Assembly (NCBI GenBank): GCA_035499735.1 | Contig: DATJYC010000024.1 | Coordinates: forward strand, 47,449-111,448 | From: VBDM01 sp035499735 | Lineage (GTDB): Bacteria > Pseudomonadota > Gammaproteobacteria > Burkholderiales > SG8-39 | DNA length: 64,000 nucleotides | Direction: 5' to 3' | Shown here: positions 17,773 through 26,468 of the stretch, piece by piece | How positions within the stretch are numbered: the first letter of the stretch is position 1 | How the letters are laid out: each line of letters starts with the position of its first letter | Notes under the pieces: model-generated | The model's database searches: none | What the model saw: the letters and a program-made list of their open reading frames with translations, nothing else | Told to the model about the DNA's origin: nothing | Program-made: the position numbers and the translations under genes

Positions 17773-19344
17773 CTAGTGTCCCCGCTTTGCTTTGCTGACT
17801 ATCTCCTCGCGCACATCGGTGATGTCGCGCGCCCGCGAGGCGCGCGCGCCGTCGCAGTGTGGCGTCCTCGGGCAGTGCGTGCTCCGGGGGCAGATAATGC
17901 GCGCGGGATTCGCGAGGGCGTCCTCGACCCAGGCGATGTTCAGCACCCGCGCCGCGCCGCGGATCGCCTCGGCGGCCGGCCCGGGAATGGCGCCCTCGCC
18001 GCGGTGGTTCATGCATTCTCCGGTGATGCTCGCGACGATTTCCTGAGCGTCGGCTCGATGCGAGTGCAGCGCCGGGAGCAGGTCGATCCCGACCGAAAGC
18101 ACGTGGGGATTGCCGGCCATGTCGTCGGTGCGGCGCGAGTGGCAGCAGTACAGCAGCGACTGGTCGCCGTCGCGCAGCACGGAGATCTGCGAGCCGCGGT
18201 CGGGACCGCGTTCCGGACGGGACTGAGCGCCGAGCATGCGGAAGACCGCCCAGTTCGGGCAGGGATCGGTGACCTGCGCCATGTTGCCCCAAGGCAGGGG
18301 AATGCCGTTGCCGCGGTAGACCGCGCGCAGGGTTCCGGGCGGGTACGCGTCGAAGAAGTGCCAGTAAGGGTACGGTGACACCTTGGTCATTCGCCGCATC
18401 ACCACCGCCGGAGTGAGCTGGATCTTCTCGCCGGCCTCGACCCGGTAGGACTCGCGCGCGAGGAACCTGCGGAACGGCACTTTGGGCGCGAGCAGCGCGC
18501 CGGCGAAGAAGCTGCACTCGAAGTCGCGCCAGGCCTCGAGCACGTCCCGGGCGTCCATTCCGGCGGTGAACTCGGCGCCCTCCGGGCTGCCGCCCATCTC
18601 GCCGCCGGTCGCGTGCGCCGACTTCAGGCCGTCGCCTCCGTGGAGCACCTTGTGCGCGAGGTGCGAGGCGAGGTCGAACTTGAGGCGCGCCGGATCCGAC
18701 TGCAGCTCGCGGTTCAGGTAGACGGTGCGCGGCGCCTCGAAGAACGAGCGCACCATGCTGCGCACCTCGCCGTCGCGGTCGTGCGCGAGCACGGGCTTGC
18801 GGTCGAACCAGCGAAGCGCCAGGCCGTGGTGCTTGCACAGCTGCATCAGGTCGTCGGCGCTCAGGGGGAAGCGGCGCTCGCCGACGCTCTCGGCGGAGCG
18901 CTCGAGGTCGGGGAAGTCGTTGCGCGACATCTCCTGGTGCGAGCGGATCAGCAGGTGCGCGAACTGCCGCCCGGTGGTGCCGGTCTGCGCGAGCAGCTCG
19001 GGGATCGCCGCCTGGAGCAGCTCCTTCGAGAACAGGAACGCGGGCTCGAGCGGCACCGCGGTGGCGCCGGCGCGCTGAGGGAGCGCGGGGGTCTCTCCCT
19101 CAGGATTGCCGTCGAGAAACCAGCGCGGGTCGCGCTGAAACAGGCTCGACAGGAGCCCGAGCACGTCCTCGGAGGGCACGCGCTTTCCGCTTTCGATCAT
19201 CGACAGGTACGAGACCGAGGGCGCGCGCTTCGGGTCGAGCTGGATGCAGCGCGCCGAAAGCTCCTCGAGGGTAAGGCCGTTGCGCTTGCGCAGGCCGTGC
19301 AGCTTGACCCCGAGAAAGTGGCTCTTGCGGGTAGCGAGGCTCAT
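17773..19344 (-). CDS. XRE-family regulator with large C-terminal domain (ScfR/DUF3612-like)
   Basis: A 523-residue protein with an N-terminal helix-turn-helix (residues 10-65, LTLEELS...VSYLSMIESGKRVPS). A long sensory region follows that resembles the short-chain-acyl-responsive XRE regulators. The position matching the HExxH motif of IrrE-like domains reads SHLAHKVLH, so peptidase activity is not expected. A cysteine-rich tail (CPRSTHCPRTPHC) near the end could bind metal. It is divergent from the ketopantoate-reductase-like gene, and the gap holds three 14-base repeats that may be its operator. Confidence 0.7.
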   Translation of the reverse strand: MSLATRKSHFLGVKLHGLRKRNGLTLEELSARCIQLDPKRAPSVSYLSMIESGKRVPSEDVLGLLSSLFQRDPRWFLDGNPEGETPALPQRAGATAVPLEPAFLFSKELLQAAIPELLAQTGTTGRQFAHLLIRSHQEMSRNDFPDLERSAESVGERRFPLSADDLMQLCKHHGLALRWFDRKPVLAHDRDGEVRSMVRSFFEAPRTVYLNRELQSDPARLKFDLASHLAHKVLHGGDGLKSAHATGGEMGGSPEGAEFTAGMDARDVLEAWRDFECSFFAGALLAPKVPFRRFLARESYRVEAGEKIQLTPAVVMRRMTKVSPYPYWHFFDAYPPGTLRAVYRGNGIPLPWGNMAQVTDPCPNWAVFRMLGAQSRPERGPDRGSQISVLRDGDQSLLYCCHSRRTDDMAGNPHVLSVGIDLLPALHSHRADAQEIVASITGECMNHRGEGAIPGPAAEAIRGAARVLNIAWVEDALANPARIICPRSTHCPRTPHCDGARASRARDITDVREEIVSKAKRGH

Positions 19345-19348
19345 GCGT

Positions 19349-19390
19349 GTGAAATTAACATTGTGAAATTTCTATAGTCAAATTTCGCTA
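19349..19390. promoter_or_regulatory. Three tandem 14-base repeats between divergent genes (putative operator)
   Basis: GTGAAATT at 19349, GTGAAATT at 19363 and GTCAAATT at 19377 are spaced exactly 14 bases apart, with AT-rich linkers aacatt, tctata and tcgcta. They lie four bases from the start of the XRE regulator gene and 64 bases before the opposite gene. The likely reading is cooperative binding sites for the regulator, which would repress its own gene. Confidence 0.6.
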
Positions 19391-19453
19391 TGTCCTCGCA
19401 TATGATGCACCGCATCACGGCTGATGTACAGCCGGCACCCGATGGAGGTCAAC

Positions 19454-20554
19454 ATGGCCTACCGCGTTCTGATTCTCGGCGCTTCTTACGGCTCCCTTTT
19501 CGGCACCAAGCTGTTGATGGCCGGTCACCGCGTGTCCCTGGTGTGCACGCCCGCGACCGCCGACCTGATCAAGCGCGAAGGCACGCGGGTGCGCTTCCCG
19601 ATCAAGGGTTGGGACGGCCTGCTCGAGGTCGCCTCGGCTTGGCTGCCCGGCGCGCTGTCGGCGATGACCCCCGACGAGGCCGACCCCGGCGAATACGACC
19701 TCGTCGTGCTCGGCATGCAGGAAGCGCACTACGGCGAGCGCGGCGTCCGGGAGCTGATGGGCCGCATCGCCCGGTCGCGCAAGCCCTGCCTCGCCATCAT
19801 GAACATGCCGCCCCTGCCCTACCTCAAGCGCATTCCCGGCTTGTCGACGCGGCCGCTGGAGGCGTGCTACGCCGACCCCGGCGTCTGGAGGGATTTCGAC
19901 CCCGCGCTGGTGACGCTCTCGAGCCCCGACCCCCAGGCGTTCCGCCCGGCCGACTGCCCCAAGAACGTGCTCCAGGTCGGCCTGCCGACCAATTTCAAGG
20001 CGGCGCGCTTCGAGACCGAAGAGCCGACCGCGCTGCTGCGCGACCTCGAGGCCGACATCGAGGCGACCCGCTTCGACCCGGACGGGGAAGCGATCGAGGT
20101 CCCGGTGAAGCTCAAGGTGCACGACTCGGTGTTTGCGCCGCTCGCCAAGTGGCCGATGCTGATCGCCGGCAACTACCGCTGCATCCGCCGCGACGGCATG
20201 ATCGCGATCCGCGACGCGGTCCACGGCGATGTCGACGAGTCCCGCAGGATCTACGACTGGGTTGCCGGCCTGTGCTGCGGTCTCGGCGCGGAATCGGCGG
20301 ACCTGGTTCCCTTCGAGAAGTACGCCAAGGCGGCCGAGACCCTCGGCAAGCCGTCCTCGGCGGCGCGCGCTCTCCTCGGCGGCGCCGAGCACATCGAGCG
20401 GGTCGACAGCCTCGTGCGCCGCATCGCCCGCCAGCGCGGCCTGCACTGCGAGGCGCTGCACGAGATCGTCGCGCGCGTCGACGAGCGACTGGAGAGGAAC
20501 CGCGCGAAACCCGGACCGGGCTTTCTCGCTCCCGCCGCCGTATCGGCGGCCTAG
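19454..20554 (+). CDS. Ketopantoate reductase-like NAD(P)-binding protein
   Basis: A 366-residue protein opening with a Rossmann nucleotide-binding segment, YRVLILGASYGSLFGTKL, as in the PanE/ApbA superfamily, where the GxGxxG is here GASYGS. The rest is only loosely like PanE, so pantothenate synthesis is not assured. The start at 19454 is favoured by GGAGGTC just upstream; ATGs at 19424 and 19442 lie further out. The stop shares the palindrome CTAG with the stop of the convergent CoxG-like gene. Confidence 0.65.
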   Translation: MAYRVLILGASYGSLFGTKLLMAGHRVSLVCTPATADLIKREGTRVRFPIKGWDGLLEVASAWLPGALSAMTPDEADPGEYDLVVLGMQEAHYGERGVRELMGRIARSRKPCLAIMNMPPLPYLKRIPGLSTRPLEACYADPGVWRDFDPALVTLSSPDPQAFRPADCPKNVLQVGLPTNFKAARFETEEPTALLRDLEADIEATRFDPDGEAIEVPVKLKVHDSVFAPLAKWPMLIAGNYRCIRRDGMIAIRDAVHGDVDESRRIYDWVAGLCCGLGAESADLVPFEKYAKAAETLGKPSSAARALLGGAEHIERVDSLVRRIARQRGLHCEALHEIVARVDERLERNRAKPGPGFLAPAAVSAA

Positions 20555-21114
20555 TGCGCCGGCTGGAAGGCTAGGTACACGAGAAGCGCGACCAGCACGG
20601 CCCCCGCAACCCACCAGGCCGGGTGGATTCGCTTCTTCGCCCCGACCGGGACGGTGATCTCTTCGCGTCCCGCCGGGCCGGCCAGCTTCTCGTTGAAGGC
20701 GGCGAAGAAATCATCCGCCATCTTCTTCGCGACGCCGTCGATCAGCCGCGACCCGACCTGGGCCAGCTTGCCGCCGACGCTCGCCTTGGCCGCGTAGCTC
20801 AGGCGCGTTCCCGCGCCCTCGGGCTTGAGCGATACCTGTGCTCCGCCCTTGCCGAAGCCCGCTGCGCCGCCCGATCCCTCGAAAGAGAGTGAATAGGAAT
20901 TCGGCGGGTTGAGGTCGGAGAGCAGCAGCTTGCCGTTGAATTTCGCCCTGACCGGACCGACCGCGGCCACGATCACGACCTTGTACTCGCTGTCGGACAC
21001 TTTCTCGATCGACTCGCAGCCGGCGATGCAGGCCTTGAGCATCTCGGGATCGTTCAATCCCCGCCAGACCTTCTCCTGCGACACGGGGATGAGCTGCTCG
21101 CCGGTCATTTCCAT
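20551..21114 (-). CDS. CoxG-like SRPBCC domain protein with C-terminal membrane anchor
   Basis: A 187-residue protein matching the CO-dehydrogenase subunit G (CoxG) family of the START/SRPBCC fold. The family opening VSQEKVWRGLNDPEMLKACI and the central GSGGAAGFGKGGAQVSL are visible. A single C-terminal helix (residues 165-183) anchors it to the membrane. CoxG recruits the CO dehydrogenase to the membrane in carboxydotrophs, but many homologues lie beside other oxidoreductases. No CO dehydrogenase genes are in the window, so the partner is unknown. Confidence 0.82.
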   Translation of the reverse strand: MEMTGEQLIPVSQEKVWRGLNDPEMLKACIAGCESIEKVSDSEYKVVIVAAVGPVRAKFNGKLLLSDLNPPNSYSLSFEGSGGAAGFGKGGAQVSLKPEGAGTRLSYAAKASVGGKLAQVGSRLIDGVAKKMADDFFAAFNEKLAGPAGREEITVPVGAKKRIHPAWWVAGAVLVALLVYLAFQPAH

Positions 21115-21176
21115 GGGGATGTTCCTCTATGCAGAAGTGTATTGTAGCGCGCTGCGTCGGTTAAAATACCTGCCCC

Positions 21177-22145
21177 ATGCATTTCCGCGCCGCCTTCCTG
21201 CTGCTGCTCGCGATGGCGCTTCCGTGGAGCGAAGCGCCCGCGCAAGCCTGGCCTTCCAAGCCGGTGCGGCTCGTCGTGCCCTTCGCTCCCGGAGGCACGG
21301 CCGACACCCTGGGGCGCCTCGTGGCGCTGAAGCTCGGTGAGACTTTCAAGGAGAGCTTCGTCGTCGAAAACCGGGGCGGCGCTGGCGGCGTGGTCGGCTC
21401 GGAGCTCGTCGCCAAGGCCGCCCCCGACGGCTACACGCTGGTCGTGTCGGGCGTCGCCTCGCACTGCATCGCTCCCGCGATGTCCAGGAATTTCCCGTTC
21501 GACCCGCTGCGCGACTTCACCCATATCGCGCTCTTCGGCGGTCCGCCCGGCGTGCTGGTGGTCAATCCGTCGCTGCCGGTGCAGGATCTCAAGCAGTTCA
21601 TCGCCTACGCGAAGGCGGAAAACGGCAACCTCGCCTACGGATCGCCCGGCAACGGCACGCAGGGACACCTGATTGCCGAGCAGCTGAAGCAGGTCGCGGG
21701 GATTCAGATGACGCACGTCCCCTACAAGGGCGCGAGCCTCGCCGTCGCCGATCTCATCGCCGGGCACGTGCCGGTGACCTCGACGACGCTGACCACCGCC
21801 GCGAGCCAGATCAAGGCGGGGAAAGCGCGCGCGCTCGCGGTGAGCTCGCTGAAGAGGATTCCGGAGTTTCCCGACGTGCCGACCTTCAGCGAGCTCGGCT
21901 ATCCCGAGCTCACGGCGGCGATCTGGTTCTCGCTGTCGGGCCCGGCCGGCATGCCGCCCGAGATCGTAAACAGGCTGAACGCCGAGGTGCGCCGCGCGCT
22001 GCAGCTGCCCGACGTGCGCGAGCGGTTGCGGCCGGAGGGCATCGAGCCCGGCGACCTCGACCCGCAGCAGTTCACTGCGTTCGTGGCCGCGGAGCTCAAG
22101 CGCTGGGCTCCGGTGGTGCGCGCCTCCGGCGCCCACGCCGACTAG
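21177..22145 (+). CDS. Bug/TctC-family periplasmic receptor
   Basis: A 322-residue exported protein with a signal peptide ending at APA-QA. The family marks are WPSKPVRLVVPFAPGGTADT, then AAPDGYTL and THVPYKGA. These proteins bind carboxylates or aromatic acids, and some serve TctAB transporters or act as sensors. It stands 10 bases before the Rieske oxygenase gene, so it may bind the substrate of that pathway. A TAAAAT hexamer nine bases before the ATG may be its -10. Confidence 0.92.
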   Translation: MHFRAAFLLLLAMALPWSEAPAQAWPSKPVRLVVPFAPGGTADTLGRLVALKLGETFKESFVVENRGGAGGVVGSELVAKAAPDGYTLVVSGVASHCIAPAMSRNFPFDPLRDFTHIALFGGPPGVLVVNPSLPVQDLKQFIAYAKAENGNLAYGSPGNGTQGHLIAEQLKQVAGIQMTHVPYKGASLAVADLIAGHVPVTSTTLTTAASQIKAGKARALAVSSLKRIPEFPDVPTFSELGYPELTAAIWFSLSGPAGMPPEIVNRLNAEVRRALQLPDVRERLRPEGIEPGDLDPQQFTAFVAAELKRWAPVVRASGAHAD

Positions 22146-22155
22146 AGGAAGGCTC

Positions 22156-23430
22156 ATGCTCACGCAAGAGCAGAACGACCAGCTCACGCGCACCGACCCC
22201 GGCACGCCGATGGGCGACCTCTTCCGCCGCTACTGGGTCCCGGCGCTGCTCGACTGGGAGATCGCCGAGCGCGACTGCCCGCCCGTCCGCGTGCAGCTCA
22301 TGGGCGAGAAGCTCGTCGCCTTCCGCGACAGCGACGGGCGGATCGGCGTGATCAGCGAATTCTGCGCGCACCGCGGCGTGTCGCTGTGGTTCGGTCGGAA
22401 CGAGGAGTGCGGCCTGCGCTGCCCCTACCACGGCTGGAAGTTCGACGTCACCGGGCAGTGCGTGGACCTTCCGTCCGAGCCGGACATGGCCGCGCGCATC
22501 AAGCTGCGGTCCTACCCCGCGATCGAGAAGGGCGGCGTGATCTGGATCTACATGGGGCCGTCGCACCTGAAGCCCGCGCCGCCCGAGCTCGAATGGACGA
22601 GGGTGGCGCCGGAGCGGCGCTTCGTGTCCAAGCGGCTTCAGGAATCGAACTACCTGCAGGCGATCGAGGGCGGGATCGACTCGAGCCACGTCTCTTTCCT
22701 GCATTCCGGAGAGCTCAACACCGATCCCCTGTTCAAGGGCAGCAAGGCGAACCAGTACAACCTCGACGACCGCATGCCCGTATTCGAGGTCGTCGACTTC
22801 GACGGCGGCCTGCTGATCGGCGCTCGGCGCAAGGCCGATCACGGCAAGTACTACTGGCGCATCACGCCGTGGATCATGCCCTGGCACACTATCATTCCGC
22901 CGCGCGCCGGCCATCCGCTCGGCGCGCACGTCTGGGTGCCGGTCGACGACGAACGCTGCTGGGCCTGGAGCATCAACTACCACCCCAAGCGTGCGCTTAC
23001 TCCCGCCGAGCGCAAGGCGATGGAAGAGGGCGCGGGGATCCACGTCAAGTACGTACCCGGAACCTTCATCCCGCTCGCGAACCGGACGAACGACTACCTG
23101 ATCGACCGCGCGCTGCAGAAGGGCGGCCGCAGGTACAGCGGCGTCGAGGGCATCGCCATGCAGGACGCGTCGCTGCAGGAGTCGATGGGCCCGATCCAGG
23201 ACCGCACCCGCGAGAACCTCTGCCTCACCGACAAGGGCATCGTCGCGACGCGCTCGCGGCTGCTGCGCGCGGCGAAGGCGAACCGCGAGGGCAAGCCTGT
23301 TCCCGCGCTCGACCCGGCGCAGCAGCGCGTGCGATCTTGCGCGATCGAGCTGCCGGTCGGGCAGCACTACAAGGAAGGCGCGAAGCACGGCCTGTTCCCC
23401 GAGCTCGACACCGACCCGGTGTCGGTGTAG
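22156..23430 (+). CDS. Rieske non-haem iron oxygenase, phthalate 4,5-dioxygenase-like
   Basis: A 424-residue oxygenase alpha subunit. The Rieske [2Fe-2S] ligands are C70-x-H72 and C89-x-x-H92. The mononuclear iron site begins with D175-x-x-H178-x(4)-H183, and the last carboxylate is further on. It resembles the phthalate dioxygenase group, which works with a separate reductase. None is encoded nearby, so electrons must come from elsewhere. It lies between a Bug receptor and a dihydroxyphthalate-decarboxylase-like gene, all on one strand, which points to hydroxylation of an aromatic acid. Confidence 0.9.
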   Translation: MLTQEQNDQLTRTDPGTPMGDLFRRYWVPALLDWEIAERDCPPVRVQLMGEKLVAFRDSDGRIGVISEFCAHRGVSLWFGRNEECGLRCPYHGWKFDVTGQCVDLPSEPDMAARIKLRSYPAIEKGGVIWIYMGPSHLKPAPPELEWTRVAPERRFVSKRLQESNYLQAIEGGIDSSHVSFLHSGELNTDPLFKGSKANQYNLDDRMPVFEVVDFDGGLLIGARRKADHGKYYWRITPWIMPWHTIIPPRAGHPLGAHVWVPVDDERCWAWSINYHPKRALTPAERKAMEEGAGIHVKYVPGTFIPLANRTNDYLIDRALQKGGRRYSGVEGIAMQDASLQESMGPIQDRTRENLCLTDKGIVATRSRLLRAAKANREGKPVPALDPAQQRVRSCAIELPVGQHYKEGAKHGLFPELDTDPVSV

Positions 23431-23442
23431 CCGGGTCCTCCC

Positions 23443-24435
23443 CTGTCCAAGCTCCAGCTCTCGCTCGCCTGCTGGGACTACGACCGCACGCGCGCGCTCG
23501 CCGACGGGAGCGTGCGCCCGGAGGGCATCGATCTCGTCTACAACAGCCTGTACGTGGAGGAGACGTTCTTCCGCATGCTGCGCAACCGCGAGTTCGACGT
23601 CGCGGAGATGTCGCTGTCGTCGTACTGCGTGTCGCTCATGCGCGACCCCGCGCCTTTCGTCGCCATCCCGGTGTTCCCGTCGCGCTTCTTCCGCCACTCC
23701 TGCATCTTCGTGTCGGCGAAGAGCGGCATACGCGAGCCGGGGGACCTCGCGGGCAGAAAAGTGGGCGTCCCCGAGTACCAGATGACCGCGCCGGTATGGA
23801 TCCGCGGCATCCTTCAGGACGAGTACGGCGTCGATCCCGCGTCCTGCGAGTACCTGACCGGCGGCGAGGAGGAGCCGGGGCGCGACGAGAAGCTCTCGCT
23901 CGACCTGCCTTCGAAATTCAGGGTGAAGCCGATCGGGCCGCAGCAGACGCTCTCGGGCATGATCGCCGCGGGCGAGATCGACGCGATGCACACCGCGCGC
24001 GCGCCATCGACCTTCCGCGCGCAGCCGGACAGGGTGCGGCGCCTGTTCGAGGACTTCGTCGAGGTCGAGAAGGCGTACTACCGGAAGACGAGGATCTTTC
24101 CCATCATGCATACGGTCGTGATCCGGCGCGACCTGTACGAGAAGTACCGCTGGGTCGCGCAGTCGCTCTTCAAGGCCTTCGCCCAGGCGCAGCGCAGGGC
24201 CTACGAGTACCTGAACACGAGCATGGCGCTCACCACCATGCTGCCGTGGCAGTCCGCGCACGTCGAGGAAGCGCGCGCGCTTCTGGGCGAGGACTGGTGG
24301 CCCTACGGTCTCGAGCCCAACCGCGTCGTCCTAGACACGTTCCTGCGTTACCACCACGAGCAAGGCCTGTCGAAGCGCAGGCTGAAGGCCGAAGAGCTCT
24401 TCGCTCCCGAAACTCTCGCGTCGTTCCGCGTCTGA
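23443..24435 (+). CDS. 4,5-dihydroxyphthalate decarboxylase-like protein, probable CTG start
   Basis: About 330 residues. The family is named for Pht5-type 4,5-dihydroxyphthalate decarboxylase and has a substrate-binding-protein-like fold. The expected family N-terminus (S-K-L-Q-L-S-L-A-C-W-D-Y-D-R-T) is encoded from 23446 onward, but the codon before it is CTG (23443). The first ordinary start is GTG at 23512, which would drop 23 conserved residues. The upstream Rieske gene ends in the same frame at 23428-23430, four sense codons before the CTG. Later segments GRKVGVPEYQMTAPVWIRG and IFPIMHTVVIRRDLY support the family. Confidence 0.78.
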   Translation: MSKLQLSLACWDYDRTRALADGSVRPEGIDLVYNSLYVEETFFRMLRNREFDVAEMSLSSYCVSLMRDPAPFVAIPVFPSRFFRHSCIFVSAKSGIREPGDLAGRKVGVPEYQMTAPVWIRGILQDEYGVDPASCEYLTGGEEEPGRDEKLSLDLPSKFRVKPIGPQQTLSGMIAAGEIDAMHTARAPSTFRAQPDRVRRLFEDFVEVEKAYYRKTRIFPIMHTVVIRRDLYEKYRWVAQSLFKAFAQAQRRAYEYLNTSMALTTMLPWQSAHVEEARALLGEDWWPYGLEPNRVVLDTFLRYHHEQGLSKRRLKAEELFAPETLASFRV

Positions 24436-24582
24436 CGGCGCGCTTACGGCGGGAACCATCCGCGGCTGCGCGCGTCAACCGCAGTTGATGCCGCACGTTT
24501 GGGTTCGCATTCCGCCGGAAAGAAAAGAAGTTTCGAAATGTTACGGCGGAGCCGAATCCCACTTTGTTACGGAGACACCAAG

Positions 24583-26427
24583 ATGATTCCGCAAACTGGT
24601 TTCGCCATTCGGAGGTTTCTGAAGCGTCCTTTCCTTATCGCGGCTCTTGCGCTCGGTCTTTCGTCCTGCGGCGGAGGAATGTCGTCTGGCGGCGACAACA
24701 GCGTGGGTGCTGTCAACATCGGTATGACCGACGCGGCGGGCGATTTCCTAACCTACGCTGTCGATGTGACCTCGCTCTCGCTGACCAAGGCCGACGGAAC
24801 GGTCGTCCAGACGCTGCCACGGACGACGCGTGTCGATTTTGCCCAGCTCGTGGACCTTACTGAATTCATCACGGGGGCGACGATTCCGGCCGGTGCCTAC
24901 GTCAGCGCGACGCTTCAGCTCGATTACACCAACGCCGATATCGAGGTCGACGACGGCAGCGGCACTCCCGTGAAGGCGGTCAGTATTGTCGACGGACAGG
25001 GCAACCCGCTCACGACCCTAATGACGACTGTTCATCTCGACAACGCGAAGCGGCTCGTCATCGCGCCCGGAATTCCCGCGCTGTTCGACCTCGACTTCAA
25101 CCTCGCGGCCTCGAACTCGGTAAGCATGACGGGCCCCGTCGTTACGGTCAACCCGCTGCTCGTGGGCGACGTTGACCTGGCTGCGCCCAAGCCTCACCGC
25201 GTGCGCGGCCCGCTCGCGAGCGTCGACACGATGAACAGCAGCTTCACGCTGATCCTGCAGCCTTTTCATCTCCGCACGGGCGATTTCGGGCGTGTGACAT
25301 TCTTTACCGACTCCAACACGACGTTCGAGATCGACCAGAGCACCTTCACCGGGGCCGCGGGTCTGGCACAACTGGCCACGGAGCCCTCGCTGACCGCGGT
25401 TGTCGCGATTGGGACGCTGGATCAGGCGAGCCATCACTTCGTCGCGACCGAGGTACTGGCCGGGTCGAGCGTTCCTTTCGGTACTGACGACGTCGTCACC
25501 GGGAACGTCCTGTCCCGCAGCGGCAACACCCTCGTCGTGAAGGGCGCCGAGCTGGTGCGCAGCGACGGGACGCTGATCTTCCGCGACACAGTCACGGTGA
25601 CGGTCGATCCGACGACGACCAAGGTGCGCAAGGAAGGGACGATGGGCGCGTTTGCGGCCGGCGACATCTCGGTCGGCCAGCGGATTACCGTATTCGGTTT
25701 GGCGACAGTCCCCGCCGTGGGGACTGCGATGCTGGATGCGACCAACGGCCTTGCGCGCCTTCTGGTGACCCAGCTCAACGGCACGGTCAATGGCACGCCG
25801 GGCGCGGGCGGTCCCGTCGTGATGAGTCTCGCCAGGATCGACGGACGGCCGATCGCACTGTTCAACTTTGCGGGGACGGGAACCGGCACGCCGCCGGGAG
25901 GAACCGACGCCGATCCGACCAAGTATCAGGTCTCGACGGGTGCCCTGGCGCTGACCGGTATCGTGAGCGGCACGCCGCTCAAGGTCCGCGGCTTCGTTCA
26001 GCCGTTCGGGGCTGCGACGGCGGCCGACGACTTCAACGCCATCACGCTCATCAACACGACCGGCGCGCCCGCGAACCTCGTCGTGGCCTGGGCGCCCGCT
26101 CAGGCGACTCCGTTCACGAGCTATCCCGCGGGCGGCCTGGTCGCGAGTATCTCGGGCAGCTTCATCGCCGACGTGTTCCGCGGCGGGGTCGATACATCGC
26201 TTGCGGCCAACCCGACGGTCAACGCGACGGATCCGGCCCACGGCCTGTTCGTGATCGGGTTCAACGGCATGGTGCAGGTGTATACCCAGATGAGCGCCTA
26301 TCAGGCGGCGCTGCAATCCGACCTCGGTTCCGGAGAGAGGGCTAGGAGCTTCGTGGCCCTCGGCGGCACCTATGACGATCCTTCCAACACGTTGACCGCC
26401 GGAGTCATGGCGACGGTCCTCCACTGA
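24583..26427 (+). CDS. DUF4382-type lipoprotein
   Basis: A 614-residue lipoprotein. The signal ends in LSSC with the lipidated Cys at residue 29, then a Gly/Ser linker. The GAVNIGMTDAAGDF start of the next segment and the following ~150 residues match DUF4382. The remainder is beta-rich and repetitive, with segments resembling DUF5666 (VRGPLASVD..., VVTGNVLSRSG...). ATG 24583 is preceded by GGAGAC. Function is unknown; such proteins are surface or periplasmic. It seems transcribed alone, after a 147-base gap, and converges on the Bug/Anbu operon. Confidence 0.72.
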   Translation: MIPQTGFAIRRFLKRPFLIAALALGLSSCGGGMSSGGDNSVGAVNIGMTDAAGDFLTYAVDVTSLSLTKADGTVVQTLPRTTRVDFAQLVDLTEFITGATIPAGAYVSATLQLDYTNADIEVDDGSGTPVKAVSIVDGQGNPLTTLMTTVHLDNAKRLVIAPGIPALFDLDFNLAASNSVSMTGPVVTVNPLLVGDVDLAAPKPHRVRGPLASVDTMNSSFTLILQPFHLRTGDFGRVTFFTDSNTTFEIDQSTFTGAAGLAQLATEPSLTAVVAIGTLDQASHHFVATEVLAGSSVPFGTDDVVTGNVLSRSGNTLVVKGAELVRSDGTLIFRDTVTVTVDPTTTKVRKEGTMGAFAAGDISVGQRITVFGLATVPAVGTAMLDATNGLARLLVTQLNGTVNGTPGAGGPVVMSLARIDGRPIALFNFAGTGTGTPPGGTDADPTKYQVSTGALALTGIVSGTPLKVRGFVQPFGAATAADDFNAITLINTTGAPANLVVAWAPAQATPFTSYPAGGLVASISGSFIADVFRGGVDTSLAANPTVNATDPAHGLFVIGFNGMVQVYTQMSAYQAALQSDLGSGERARSFVALGGTYDDPSNTLTAGVMATVLH

Positions 26428-26444
26428 GGCCCGCGCGCCGGGAT

Positions 26445-26468
26445 CGGGATCAGTCCACCCTGATCCCG
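26445..26468. terminator. Hairpin at a convergent junction (weak terminator candidate)
   Basis: A 9-bp inverted repeat, CGGGATCAG and CTGATCCCG, with a six-base loop between the ends of two convergent genes. It includes the stop of the Bug gene. There is no T-run on either side, so intrinsic termination is uncertain. Confidence 0.3.

Noticed and set aside
17773..19344. Regulator as an active metallopeptidase (IrrE-like)
   Set aside because: The HExxH position reads S-H-L-A-H, so the catalytic His-Glu pair is missing.
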